A stretch of DNA of 64,000 nt, taken from positions 69,374 to 133,373 of the forward strand of contig SFIY01000002.1 of the NCBI GenBank assembly GCA_004555205.1, read 5' to 3'. A model generated the notes under the pieces. The model did not search any database. It saw nothing but the letters and a program-made list of their open reading frames with translations, and had not been told where the DNA came from. The position numbers and the translations under genes were made by a program. The DNA comes from Clostridiales bacterium (GTDB lineage: Bacteria > Bacillota > Clostridia > Oscillospirales > Oscillospiraceae). This document shows positions 26,358-34,510 of this stretch, in pieces (positions within the stretch are counted from its first letter, which is position 1; every line of letters starts with the position of its first letter).

Positions 26358-26386
26358 ATCATACCACCTGCGGGAAAAATCGTCAA
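26358..26386 (-). promoter_or_regulatory. sigma-A promoter of nfnAB
   Basis: On the minus strand TTGACG, a 17-bp spacer and TATGAT, about 80 bp upstream of nfnA. Confidence 0.65.
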
Positions 26387-26437
26387 TTCCTTTTTGCCGC
26401 CGCAGCCGACCGGAAAACGCCCCCGTACGGCGGCAAA

Positions 26438-26463
26438 AGCCGGCGGGATCGCTCCCACCGGCT
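26438..26463 (-). terminator. terminator after the peptide-binding lipoprotein gene
   Basis: On the minus strand AGCCGGTGGGA, loop GCGA, TCCCGCCGGCT, then TTTGCC. One mismatch in an 11-bp stem, 10 bp past the stop codon. Confidence 0.75.
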
Positions 26464-26473
26464 CACGGTTTGC

Positions 26474-28063
26474 TTATGAATGGCTGATCTCATGGATCAG
26501 GAAGAAGTAATACACACCCACGCCGTTGCCGATCAGGCCCGTCAGGCCCTCGCCCAGCCGGTAGCAGCAGCCTGCGCCGTACAGGGGGATCACGCCGCCC
26601 TTTTCCAGCAGCAGCCGCTCGGCATCCTCCAGATAGGCCTCCCGTGCCGCGTCGTCGGAGGAGGCCGCCGCCACACGCAGCAGCATATTATAGGCACTGG
26701 AGCGGAAACGGCCGTAGTTGCCGGCAGCGTTGCTGTGCCAGTTGCTCAAAAAGGCCGTGGCGTCGTTGTAAGATGCCGTCACATCGGTCAGCGCCAGCGT
26801 AAACTCGCCCTTTTTCAGCGCCTTCTCCAGTCCCTCCGCCTCCACGCCGTTCAGCGTGACCGTCAGGCCCAGCTCACGCTGCCATGTCTGCTGCAAAAAG
26901 GCAACGAGCTGATCGTTCACCTCGCTCTCGGCGTAGAGCAGCGTCACCTTCCCCAGCGCGGCCATGGCCGCGGCACTGTCGTAGCCTGCCTCTGCCATTT
27001 TCTCCCGGGCAGCGGCGCAATTGTCCTTGTAGTGCTTGCTGTCGTTGTCGATCAGCGCGCCGTTGTGTTCGCGGAAGGAGGTACCGTCGGGGAACTGAAT
27101 ACCGTGGCTGACAATGCCCTCCGCCGGCAGATAGACCCCGTCCGCCAGCTCCGTCAGGGCATTGCGGTCAATGACCAGGGACATGGCCTGACGCAGGGAT
27201 TGGCTTTTCATACTGGGCGCGGATTGGTTAATCAGCAATGCGGTCATACGGGGATAGGGATCAACCTTTTCCGCCGTACCCTCACCGGGCAGGCCCAGCA
27301 TAAAGTCCAGCTCGCCCTCATCATACAGCGCTTCCAGCTCCTCCGTGGTCTTGCCGAAGGTAAAGTGCAGCTCATCCGGTCCGAGGCGCTTTCTGTCGTA
27401 GTAATTGCTTCTGGCGGTCAGACGCAGGTGGCTGTTCTCCTGAGAGACCACCGTATAGGCGCCGTTGGTGGCCACTGCGCCGTCAGAGCGCACGGGCATG
27501 GTGGCCGCCGCGGTGCAGATGGCGGTGAGGAAATACGGACAGCGGCAGTTGAGCTTGACCACCAGCGTATGCTCGTCCTCCGCCTTCACCTGCAGGAGGG
27601 AGCCTTTCCCCTTGCTGCGCACCTGATCGTAGCCCGCCACCACGCTCAAAAGCGAGGCATTGGGTGATTTGGTGTCGGGGTCGGCCAGCCGCTGCCAGGC
27701 GTAGACAAAATCGCTTGCCGTCACAGGCTGACCGTCCGACCATGTCAGGTCGCCCCGCAGCGTAAAGGTATAGGTCTGCGTGCCGTCCAGCTCGTCCTGG
27801 CAGTGATAGCTGCGCACCTGGCCGCCTGTGACCTGCGTGCCGCCCTCACCGTCGGGGGTGAGCTTCATCAGGTTTTCATACAGGTGGCTCACCACGATCT
27901 TCTCGCTGTCGGTGGTTACCATCGCCGGATCGGGCACGGCGCTCTGCCCCACCAGACCCACGCGCAGCACCATAGACCGGGTATTCTGACCGCAGCCTGC
28001 CAGCACTGTCAGCAGCGTCAGCAGCGCCAGGCAAAGCGCGATGACTTGTGTTTTTATTCTCAT
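26474..28063 (-). CDS. oligopeptide/dipeptide-type ABC substrate-binding lipoprotein (orphan)
   Basis: A 529-residue SBP_bac_5 (OppA/DppA) protein. The lipoprotein signal ends LAGC (Cys24). Family features: VVSHLYENLMKL, FTLRGDLTWSDGQPVTASDFVYAWQRL, and a C-terminal YNDATAFLSNWHSN. It binds peptides or similar solutes outside the membrane. No opp/dpp permease or ATPase genes are adjacent, and its promoter and terminator make it monocistronic, so it must share a transporter encoded elsewhere or act as a receptor. Confidence 0.9.
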   Translation of the reverse strand: MRIKTQVIALCLALLTLLTVLAGCGQNTRSMVLRVGLVGQSAVPDPAMVTTDSEKIVVSHLYENLMKLTPDGEGGTQVTGGQVRSYHCQDELDGTQTYTFTLRGDLTWSDGQPVTASDFVYAWQRLADPDTKSPNASLLSVVAGYDQVRSKGKGSLLQVKAEDEHTLVVKLNCRCPYFLTAICTAAATMPVRSDGAVATNGAYTVVSQENSHLRLTARSNYYDRKRLGPDELHFTFGKTTEELEALYDEGELDFMLGLPGEGTAEKVDPYPRMTALLINQSAPSMKSQSLRQAMSLVIDRNALTELADGVYLPAEGIVSHGIQFPDGTSFREHNGALIDNDSKHYKDNCAAAREKMAEAGYDSAAAMAALGKVTLLYAESEVNDQLVAFLQQTWQRELGLTVTLNGVEAEGLEKALKKGEFTLALTDVTASYNDATAFLSNWHSNAAGNYGRFRSSAYNMLLRVAAASSDDAAREAYLEDAERLLLEKGGVIPLYGAGCCYRLGEGLTGLIGNGVGVYYFFLIHEISHS

Positions 28064-28096
28064 AGGAATGGCTCCTTTTTGACAGATAGTTTTTTT

Positions 28097-28125
28097 ATTA
28101 TACTAAAATCTCACCGTTTTGTAAA
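28097..28125 (-). promoter_or_regulatory. sigma-A promoter of the peptide-binding lipoprotein gene
   Basis: On the minus strand TTTACA, a 17-bp spacer and TATAAT, about 35 bp upstream of the ATG. Confidence 0.75.
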
Positions 28126-28251
28126 GTCCTTGCCCCGCCGGGCGGTAATTGTAAAAAAACTGTGACAAATGCGGAAAGCGGCTTTCCTTTTCGGAAAAAC
28201 GTGTTACAATACTGTCAAATTGCTTTTTTTATACTTTCCGAAGGAGGAACC

Positions 28252-28965
28252 ATGCAAACCGTCAAGCATTTTTTTAAGACCCACCCCCATGCGTGGTGGG
28301 GCGCATTTTTGCCCGTATATCTTGCCATATTCTTTACCATCGAGCACTTTATTACCGCCAATTACTGGCCCACGCAGACGGCCATTGACAACTACATCCC
28401 GTTTTGTGAGTATTTCGCGCTTTTTTATGTGACATGGAGCCCCATTCTGGCGGCGCTGGGCATCTATCTCATCATCAAGGACGGTGAGGGCTTCCGCCGC
28501 TATATGTGGACGATCATGTTCACCTTTACCGTCAGCACCCTGATCTGCGCTCTCATCCCCAACGGGCAGGATCTGCGCCCTGCGGTGATGGAGCGGGACA
28601 ACATTTTCACCTGGATGGTGCAGTACACCTACTCCATCGACACCAACACCAATGTGTTCCCCAGCGTACATGTGGTGGGCGTGATGGCGGCGGTGTTTGC
28701 CGTTTTCCATACGCCGGGCATGAAGACTTGGGCCTGGCGCGCAGGCGCCGTGATCTGGGGCCTGCTGGTCACCGCCTCCACCCTGCTCATCAAGCAGCAC
28801 GCCTTTATTGACATCCTCGCCTCTTTCGTTGTAAGCGCGCTGGCCTATGTGCTGGTCTATGTAATCATCGGCAGACGCCGGGACAGAAAGCTTGCCGCTG
28901 CGGAAAATACCGCTCCGGAAAATACCGCTCCGGAAAATACCGCTTCGGAAAATACCGCCTCGTAA
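28252..28965 (+). CDS. PAP2-superfamily membrane protein
   Basis: A 237-residue integral membrane protein with about six hydrophobic segments. The phosphatase core motifs are recognisable as FPSVHVVGVMA (PSxH) near residue 138 and STLLIKQHAFIDILA (SxxxxxxHxxxD) near 180, so it may act on lipid phosphates or inositol-lipid headgroups. The start is the ATG at 28252 after CGAAGGAGGAAC. The last ~20 residues are four repeats of ENTA(P/S), encoded by a 15-bp tandem repeat, a cytoplasmic tail that looks recently expanded. Confidence 0.82.
   Translation: MQTVKHFFKTHPHAWWGAFLPVYLAIFFTIEHFITANYWPTQTAIDNYIPFCEYFALFYVTWSPILAALGIYLIIKDGEGFRRYMWTIMFTFTVSTLICALIPNGQDLRPAVMERDNIFTWMVQYTYSIDTNTNVFPSVHVVGVMAAVFAVFHTPGMKTWAWRAGAVIWGLLVTASTLLIKQHAFIDILASFVVSALAYVLVYVIIGRRRDRKLAAAENTAPENTAPENTASENTAS
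28901..28960 (+). repeat. 15-bp tandem repeat, four copies, in the PAP2 C-terminus
   Basis: Unit CGGAAAATACCGCTC repeated four times (28901, 28916, 28931, 28946) with 1-2 changes in the last two copies. The unit is in frame and encodes ENTAP/ENTAS. The last copy supplies the left arm of the terminator. Confidence 0.95.
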
Positions 28966-28979
28966 GGGGCGGTTTTTTT
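28954..28979 (+). terminator. terminator overlapping the PAP2 stop codon
   Basis: ACCGCC, eight-base loop containing the TAA stop, GGCGGT, then a run of T. The stem is only 6 bp but followed by seven T. Confidence 0.75.
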
Positions 28980-29001
28980 CGCCCTTTGCAGGGCGCCCAC
29001 A

Positions 29002-29080
29002 TTTCGTGACGATTTTTCAGTTGAAGTTGTGGTTGAAGATGAAGTTGAAGTTGTAGTTGAAGTTGTAGTTGGTCACGAAA
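29002..29080. repeat. TTGWAG hexamer tract bounded by a 9-bp inverted repeat
   Basis: Eight hexamers of the form TTG(A/T)AG or close variants run from 29021 to 29068. They are flanked by TTTCGTGAC (29002-29010) and its complement GTCACGAAA (29072-29080); CACATTTCGT occurs on both sides (28999 and 29085). Part of a 157-bp gap without a convincing gene. Confidence 0.8.
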
Positions 29081-29122
29081 ACGCACATTTCGTAACGAAA
29101 GCTTTCTTTTCCCAATGAAAAG

Positions 29123-29383
29123 TCACCGCGCGATCCGCAGCACACGGTTGGCGGCCGCTTCACGGGCGCGCTCACACTTGGCCTGATACTTTTCATTGTC
29201 GGCGTCGATGCGCTGGCGGATGAACGACCAGGCGATCTGCAGGCCGCCTGTCAGCTCCGGTATCTCGCCGCACTCACCGTAGGCCAAAATGGCGTCAAGC
29301 AGCCGTCCCTTCTCCTCGCAGCTCAGGCAGGTCAGGCACGGACGCATCTCAAAATACAGCATCACTCCGGGTTTTCTGGTCAT
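29123..29383 (-). CDS. small DUF6291-like protein
   Basis: An 86-residue protein with the DUF6291-type pattern: MLYFEMRPCLTCLSCEEKGRLLDAIL, GEIPELTGGLQIAWSFIRQRIDADNEKY, followed by a basic helix. Such proteins are common in Firmicutes phages and integrated elements and resemble replication or regulatory accessory proteins. A good site (CAGGAGGAAATTGCC) precedes the ATG. No other phage gene is nearby, so it may be a remnant. Family assignment is from memory. Confidence 0.65.
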   Translation of the reverse strand: MTRKPGVMLYFEMRPCLTCLSCEEKGRLLDAILAYGECGEIPELTGGLQIAWSFIRQRIDADNEKYQAKCERAREAAANRVLRIAR

Positions 29384-29527
29384 GGCAATTTCCTCCTGAT
29401 ATATGGTGTTTCACCTTTCGGCGTTTTTTCCGTCCCTGTTGCACGGAGCGGGACAACAAGGGCACATATTGACAGATATGGTATAATCGTATTTGGTTGA
29501 AAATAAAGGAATAAGAGGAAAAGCGTT

Positions 29528-30688
29528 ATGGAATTTACTCAGGGCGTGCGCTTCGATACGTTTGGCCTGTCGGAGGCCACCATGCGCGCCATACGAAACA
29601 AGCACTATGAAATCAGCACGCCGGTGCAGGCCGGCTGTATCCCGCCCATGCTGGCGGGAAAGGATGTGATCGCCAAGGCGCCCACCGGCACCGGCAAGAC
29701 CATGGCCTTCGGCATCCCCATTATCGAGCGCATCGCCCCGGAGAGCGAAGCGGTGCAGGCCGTCATTCTGGCGCCTACCCGGGAGCTGGCGCTGCAGATC
29801 ACCGAGGAAATGCGCGAGGTGGCCGTATGCCACGAGGGTGTGCGTCTGGTATGCCTGTACGGCGGCCAGCCCATCGGCAAGCAGATTAACGCCCTGAAGC
29901 GCAAGCCCCAGATCGTGGTGGCCACGCCGGGGCGGCTCAGCGACCATATGAAGCGCCGCACCGTCACGGTGAAGGAGGTCAGAACCGTGGTGCTGGACGA
30001 GGCCGACCGTATGCTGGACATGGGCTTCATCCACGATGTGACCCGTATTCTCGATAAGATCCCCCATCGGGAGAATCTGGGCATGTTCTCCGCCACCATC
30101 TCCCGCGAGGTCATGGACATCTCCTGGGTCTACCAGCGCGACCCCGAGGAGATCACCGTGCAGGCCACGGCGGAGAATAAGCCCGACATTTTGCAGTACC
30201 GCATCGAGGTGTCCTCCGACGCCAAGGTGGACACCATCGCCCGGATTCTCAATGCCGAAGGGCTGGAGCGGGTGATGTGCTTTTGCAACACCAAGGGCAG
30301 CACCGAGCGCCTGACCAAGTTTTTGCAGATGCGCGGCTTTGACGCCAGGTGCATCCACGGCGACATTCCCCAGAAAAAGCGCGAGGAGGTTATGCAGTCG
30401 TTCCGCGACGGCAAGCTCCATATCTTCGTGGCCACCGATGTGGCGGCCCGGGGCATCGATGTGGACGATGTGGACGCGGTGTTCAATTTTGAAGTGCCGG
30501 AAGAGAACGAGTATTACATCCACCGCATCGGCCGGACAGGGCGTGCCAAGCGCCACGGCGTGGCCTACACGCTTCTGAGCGATTTCCCCAGCCGTATGCG
30601 TCTGGACGACATCGCCCGCCATACCCGCAGTCAGATCATCCCGGCTGTGCTGGACGAGGACGGCCATGTGGTGCCGAGTCAATCCTAA
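29528..30688 (+). CDS. DEAD-box ATP-dependent RNA helicase
   Basis: A 386-residue two-domain helicase with PTGTGKT (motif I), PTRELALQ (Ia), TPGR (Ib), DEADRMLDMGF (II), SAT (III), ATDVAARGIDVDDV (V) and HRIGRTGR (VI). It lacks the basic or RNA-binding C-terminal extension of DbpA/CshA, so it is a minimal core enzyme. A TATAAT box lies ~40 bp upstream without a matching -35. It precedes the trigger factor homologue by 15 bp and is probably co-transcribed. Confidence 0.94.
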   Translation: MEFTQGVRFDTFGLSEATMRAIRNKHYEISTPVQAGCIPPMLAGKDVIAKAPTGTGKTMAFGIPIIERIAPESEAVQAVILAPTRELALQITEEMREVAVCHEGVRLVCLYGGQPIGKQINALKRKPQIVVATPGRLSDHMKRRTVTVKEVRTVVLDEADRMLDMGFIHDVTRILDKIPHRENLGMFSATISREVMDISWVYQRDPEEITVQATAENKPDILQYRIEVSSDAKVDTIARILNAEGLERVMCFCNTKGSTERLTKFLQMRGFDARCIHGDIPQKKREEVMQSFRDGKLHIFVATDVAARGIDVDDVDAVFNFEVPEENEYYIHRIGRTGRAKRHGVAYTLLSDFPSRMRLDDIARHTRSQIIPAVLDEDGHVVPSQS

Positions 30689-30703
30689 CAGGAGGTAGCC
30701 TAT

Positions 30704-31954
30704 ATGCTGCTGAAACGAGAAGATAAAGAAAACCGCCAGGTGGAGCTGACGCTCCGGGTGGAAAAGAGCGATTGGGACGCCGCCCTGGCGGCGGCCTATG
30801 AGGAGGTCAAGTCCCTCTACCCCGTAGAGGGCGAGATCACACGGGAAAAGCTGGAGGCGCAGTACGGCAGTGATTTCCTGTATCAGGAGGCCGTCAACGC
30901 CACCTTCCCCGCTGCGCTGGTGGAGGCTGTCTGCACCGAGGAGCTCCGCCTTGCCGGCGCGCCTGAGCTGCAGGTGGTTACCATCGGCGCGGACGGCTAT
31001 ACCTTTACCGCCCTCATTGACCTCTACCCCGAGGTGAAGCTGGGGCAATACAAGGGGCTGCGGGCCGTGTGGGCCGCCGCGGAGCTGAGCGAGGACGACT
31101 CCGCTGCCGCCATCGCCCGGTATCTGCACGACCACCCCATGGAGGAACACCCCGAAAAGGCCGCCATGGGCGATGAGGTGACCATGGACTTTGAGGGCTT
31201 TGTGGACGGCGTGCCCTTTGACGGCGGCAAGGCGGAAAATTACCCCTTGGTGCTGGGCAGCGGCATGTTTATCCCCGGCTTTGAAGAGCAGGTGGCAGGC
31301 ATTGGTCTGGAGGAAGAGCGCCGGGTCAAGGTGACTTTCCCCAAGCCCTACACCCCCGAGCTGGAGGGCAAGGACGCCGTCTTTCAGATCAAGGCGCGCA
31401 AAATCGTGCGCCGCCGCCTGCCGGAGCTGGACGATGACTACGCCAGGGCCCAGGGCTTTGACGATGCCGCCGCGCTGCGCCGCCGGATCATGGCCGATGC
31501 GCTGGAGCAGAAGCAGGAGCAGGCCCGGGCGGACTTTGAGGACGCCCTGATCGGTCAGGTGATCGACGGCATGGAGGTGACCGTGCCCGACGCTATGATC
31601 GAAAGCCAGCTCACGGGCATTATCGAGGCGCTGCGGCAGCAGCTCCAGTCCCAGGGCGCGGAACTGGAGCAGTATCTGGAGGCCGGCGGCATGACCATGG
31701 ACGATCTGCGCGCCCAGACACGCGCACAGGCCGAAAAGGCCGCGTACTATGAGCTGGCCATGACGGCGGTGGCCGATGCCGAGGGCATCACCGTCACCGA
31801 GGAGGACCTGAACAGGCACTACACGCAGATGTCCGCCATGTACGGCATGACGCCCCGGCAGCTCCGTGCCCAGCTTCCGGCAGCGCAGCTAAGCCACGAC
31901 ATTAAGCTCTCCCGTGCCCGCGCCGCGATTATCAACAGCGGCATCCGCGCATAA
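30704..31954 (+). CDS. tig: trigger factor-like peptidyl-prolyl isomerase lacking the ribosome-docking loop
   Basis: A 416-residue protein with trigger-factor architecture: N-terminal domain (1-~110), FKBP-type PPIase (GDEVTMDFEGFVDGVPFDGG near 150 to LGSGMFIPGFEEQ near 185), and a helical C-terminal chaperone domain. The N-terminal domain normally carries a GFRxGKxP ribosome-binding loop between AY..L and the following K..YG; here this stretch is SLYPVEGEITREKLEAQYG, so the signature is absent. It may be a second, non-ribosomal trigger factor. The ribosome site is AGGAGGTAGCCTAT. It follows the helicase gene. Confidence 0.88.
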   Translation: MLLKREDKENRQVELTLRVEKSDWDAALAAAYEEVKSLYPVEGEITREKLEAQYGSDFLYQEAVNATFPAALVEAVCTEELRLAGAPELQVVTIGADGYTFTALIDLYPEVKLGQYKGLRAVWAAAELSEDDSAAAIARYLHDHPMEEHPEKAAMGDEVTMDFEGFVDGVPFDGGKAENYPLVLGSGMFIPGFEEQVAGIGLEEERRVKVTFPKPYTPELEGKDAVFQIKARKIVRRRLPELDDDYARAQGFDDAAALRRRIMADALEQKQEQARADFEDALIGQVIDGMEVTVPDAMIESQLTGIIEALRQQLQSQGAELEQYLEAGGMTMDDLRAQTRAQAEKAAYYELAMTAVADAEGITVTEEDLNRHYTQMSAMYGMTPRQLRAQLPAAQLSHDIKLSRARAAIINSGIRA

Positions 31955-31977
31955 AGATCGGATTTAAGACACGGCAA

Positions 31978-32007
31978 AAGCCGGTGGGTCATCCCCACCG
32001 GCTTATT
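31978..32007 (+). terminator. bidirectional terminator between tig-like gene and glgP
   Basis: AAGCCGGTGGG, five-base loop, CCCACCGGCTT, then ATTTG; on the minus strand the stem is followed by TTGCC. Perfect 11-bp stem between convergent genes. Confidence 0.85.
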
Positions 32008-32026
32008 TGTTGCCAAAAATCGGTCT

Positions 32027-34429
32027 TTACTTTTTATACGGCACATGCCAGATCTGCTCGGCATACTCCGCCACCGCCCGGTCGGCGGCAAAAATACCGC
32101 TGCGGGCAATGTTGTGCAGGCTCATGCGGTTCCACACATCGCTTTGCCCGTAGGTCTGCACCATGCGCTGCTCGGCGGCGCAGTAGGCGGGGAAATCCGC
32201 CAAAAGCAGATACGTATCCTCCTGCAGCAGGCGCTGATAAATATCCTCATAGCTCACGCCGTTCACGCCGGTTTTCAGCATTTCCAGCACACGCCGCAGC
32301 ATGGGATCGCGCTCATACAGCAGCCGCGGATTGTAGGTGCGCTGCAGGCGGGCCGCCTCGTCGGCATGGAGGCCGAACAAAAACATATTCTCGTCGCCCA
32401 GCACCTGATGCATCTCCACATTGGCCCCGTCCAGCGTGCCCACCGTCAGTGCGCCGTTCATCATGAACTTCATGTTGCCCGTACCGCTGGCCTCCTTGCC
32501 GGCGGTGGAGATCTGCTGGCTCACCTCGCTGGCGGGAATCAGCATCTCCGCCATGGACACGCAGTAGTTCTCCATAAACACCACCTGCAGCCGGTCGCGG
32601 CAGACAGGGTCCCGTGCGATCTGGCAGGCCAGCGAGTTGATCAGTTGAATGATCCGCTTGGCCACCGCATAGCCGGGTGCCGCCTTGGCGCCGAAAAGGA
32701 AGGTATGGGGCACCATATCCATGTCGGGATCGTCCTGCAATTGCTGATAGAGGTAGATAATATGCAGCACATTGAGAAGCTGGCGCTTATACTCATGGAG
32801 CCGCTTGACCTGCACATCGAAAATCGCGTGGGGGTTCAGCTTGACCCCCTGCTGCCGTCTTGCCCACTCGGCAAAGGTGCGCTTGTTGCTCTGCTTGATG
32901 GCGGAAAGCTGCTGCAGCACCGCCGAATCATCGGCAAAATCGTCCAGCCTGCGCAGCTGCAGCGGCTCGGTCAGATAGCCGTCGCTGCCGGTCAGGTCGC
33001 AGATCAGGCCGTGAAGTCCCGGATTGATCTGGGACAGCCAGCGGCGATGATCCACACCGTTGGTCACGTTTTTGAACTTCTCCGGCTCCATGGCGCAGGC
33101 GTCACGGAACACGTCGTGGCGCAGAATATCGCTGTGCAGCGCGCTGACGCCGTTGACCGCCATGCCGCCGGCGATACACAGATTCGCCATGCGCACGCCG
33201 CCGTCCCAGATGATGGCCATTTTCGCCGTTTTGGCCGGATCGTGGAAGGTCTCCTCCACCCTTGCCTGCCAGCGGTGGGCGATCTCCTGCAAAATCTGCC
33301 ATACCCGGGGCAATAGCTGCTCGAACAGCCGCTGCGGCCAGCACTCCAGCGCCTCGGCCAGCACGGTGTGGTTGGTATAGGCCACACAGTGGGTGGTGAT
33401 GTGCCACGCCTCGTCCCAGGACAGGCCCGCATCATCAACGAGAATCCGCATCAGCTCCGGGATCACCAGCGCCGGATGGGTGTCGTTGATCTGGATCACA
33501 TTCTTCTCGTGGAAGTTGGTCAGCGTGCCGTAGACCTCAATGTGCTGCCGGGTAATGGACTGCACGGTGGCGCTGACGAAGAAATACTGCTGCTTCAGGC
33601 GCAGGGACTTGCCCTCATAGTGATTGTCCTCGGGATAGAGGATCTTGGAGATCACGTCCGCCATGGCGCGCTCCTCGCCGGCCTTCAGGTACTCGCCCTG
33701 CCGGAAAAGCTGCATGTCGATGGGCTTGGGGCTCTTGGCGTCCCACAGCCGCAGGGTGTTGACATGGTCGGTATGGAAGCCCGCAATGGCCATGTCGCAG
33801 GGGATGGCCAGCACGGTCTGATAGTCCTCATGCACCACCATCAGATGGCCGTTATCCCAGCGGGTACGCACGGTGCCGCCGAAATGCACCTCCTCCGCCT
33901 CCTGGGGTTTGGGCATCAGCCACGCATCGCCCAAGCTCTTCCAGTCGTCGGGCAGCTCCACCTGCTGTCCGTCCACAATGCGCTGGCGGAAAATGCCCAG
34001 CTCATAGCAGATGGAATAGCCGCTGGCCGGGATCTCCAGCGTGGTCAGGCTGTCCAGATAGCAGGCCGCCAGACGGCCCAGACCGCCGTTGCCCAGGCCC
34101 GCGTCCGGCTCGATGTCAAAGATGTCGGCGGGCCGGAAGCCCAGCTCCTGAATCGCCTCCTTCAGCGGCTCGATCACGCCCAGATTATAGGCGTTTTTCA
34201 TCAGGCTGCGGCCCATCAGGAACTCCAGCGACAGGTAGTGCACCTTGCGCTTACCCTCCCGTGCGGCCTTCTCCCGGCTCTGTACGCCGTGCTCGGCCAT
34301 GATGTCGCGCAAGACCATGGCGCAGGCCTTCATCATTTCGCCGTCGCTGGCCTGCTGCTGCGTGCAGCCGTAGTTCAAGCGGAGCTTGGCCACGATGGCG
34401 TCTTTCATTTGTTGTGTGTTGTAGGTCAT
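32027..34429 (-). CDS. glgP: glycogen/starch/alpha-glucan phosphorylase
   Basis: An 800-residue GT35 enzyme releasing glucose-1-phosphate from glycogen. Seen: HYLSLEFLMGRSL, EPDAGLGNGGLGRLAACYLDS (near residue 110), INDTHPAL, and the PLP-lysine motif EASGTGNMKFMMNGALTVGTLDGANVE (near 660, Lys in NMK). Normal length. It is last in the glgB-C-D-A-P operon, 80 bp after glgA. Confidence 0.97.
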   Translation of the reverse strand: MTYNTQQMKDAIVAKLRLNYGCTQQQASDGEMMKACAMVLRDIMAEHGVQSREKAAREGKRKVHYLSLEFLMGRSLMKNAYNLGVIEPLKEAIQELGFRPADIFDIEPDAGLGNGGLGRLAACYLDSLTTLEIPASGYSICYELGIFRQRIVDGQQVELPDDWKSLGDAWLMPKPQEAEEVHFGGTVRTRWDNGHLMVVHEDYQTVLAIPCDMAIAGFHTDHVNTLRLWDAKSPKPIDMQLFRQGEYLKAGEERAMADVISKILYPEDNHYEGKSLRLKQQYFFVSATVQSITRQHIEVYGTLTNFHEKNVIQINDTHPALVIPELMRILVDDAGLSWDEAWHITTHCVAYTNHTVLAEALECWPQRLFEQLLPRVWQILQEIAHRWQARVEETFHDPAKTAKMAIIWDGGVRMANLCIAGGMAVNGVSALHSDILRHDVFRDACAMEPEKFKNVTNGVDHRRWLSQINPGLHGLICDLTGSDGYLTEPLQLRRLDDFADDSAVLQQLSAIKQSNKRTFAEWARRQQGVKLNPHAIFDVQVKRLHEYKRQLLNVLHIIYLYQQLQDDPDMDMVPHTFLFGAKAAPGYAVAKRIIQLINSLACQIARDPVCRDRLQVVFMENYCVSMAEMLIPASEVSQQISTAGKEASGTGNMKFMMNGALTVGTLDGANVEMHQVLGDENMFLFGLHADEAARLQRTYNPRLLYERDPMLRRVLEMLKTGVNGVSYEDIYQRLLQEDTYLLLADFPAYCAAEQRMVQTYGQSDVWNRMSLHNIARSGIFAADRAVAEYAEQIWHVPYKK

Positions 34430-34510
34430 AGGTCTCTCCTGTTTGGGGTCTTGGGATTTTTCGGGGTTTTTTCGCCCTGTGGGGGTGCTTTTTACCGGCG
34501 CAGGAGCGGC

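Noticed and set aside
29021..29068. Short regular repeats considered as a CRISPR array
   Set aside because: Units are 6 bp without spacers, no cas genes are near.
29480..29490. TATAAT upstream of the DEAD-box gene as a full promoter
   Set aside because: A TTGACA lies only 7 bp before it, an impossible spacing, and no box is found at 17 bp.
29411..31819. 802-residue open frame on the minus strand
   Set aside because: It is the shadow of the DEAD-box helicase and trigger factor genes; its translation is low-complexity (His/Gly/Leu-rich) with no domain, while the plus strand has full motifs.
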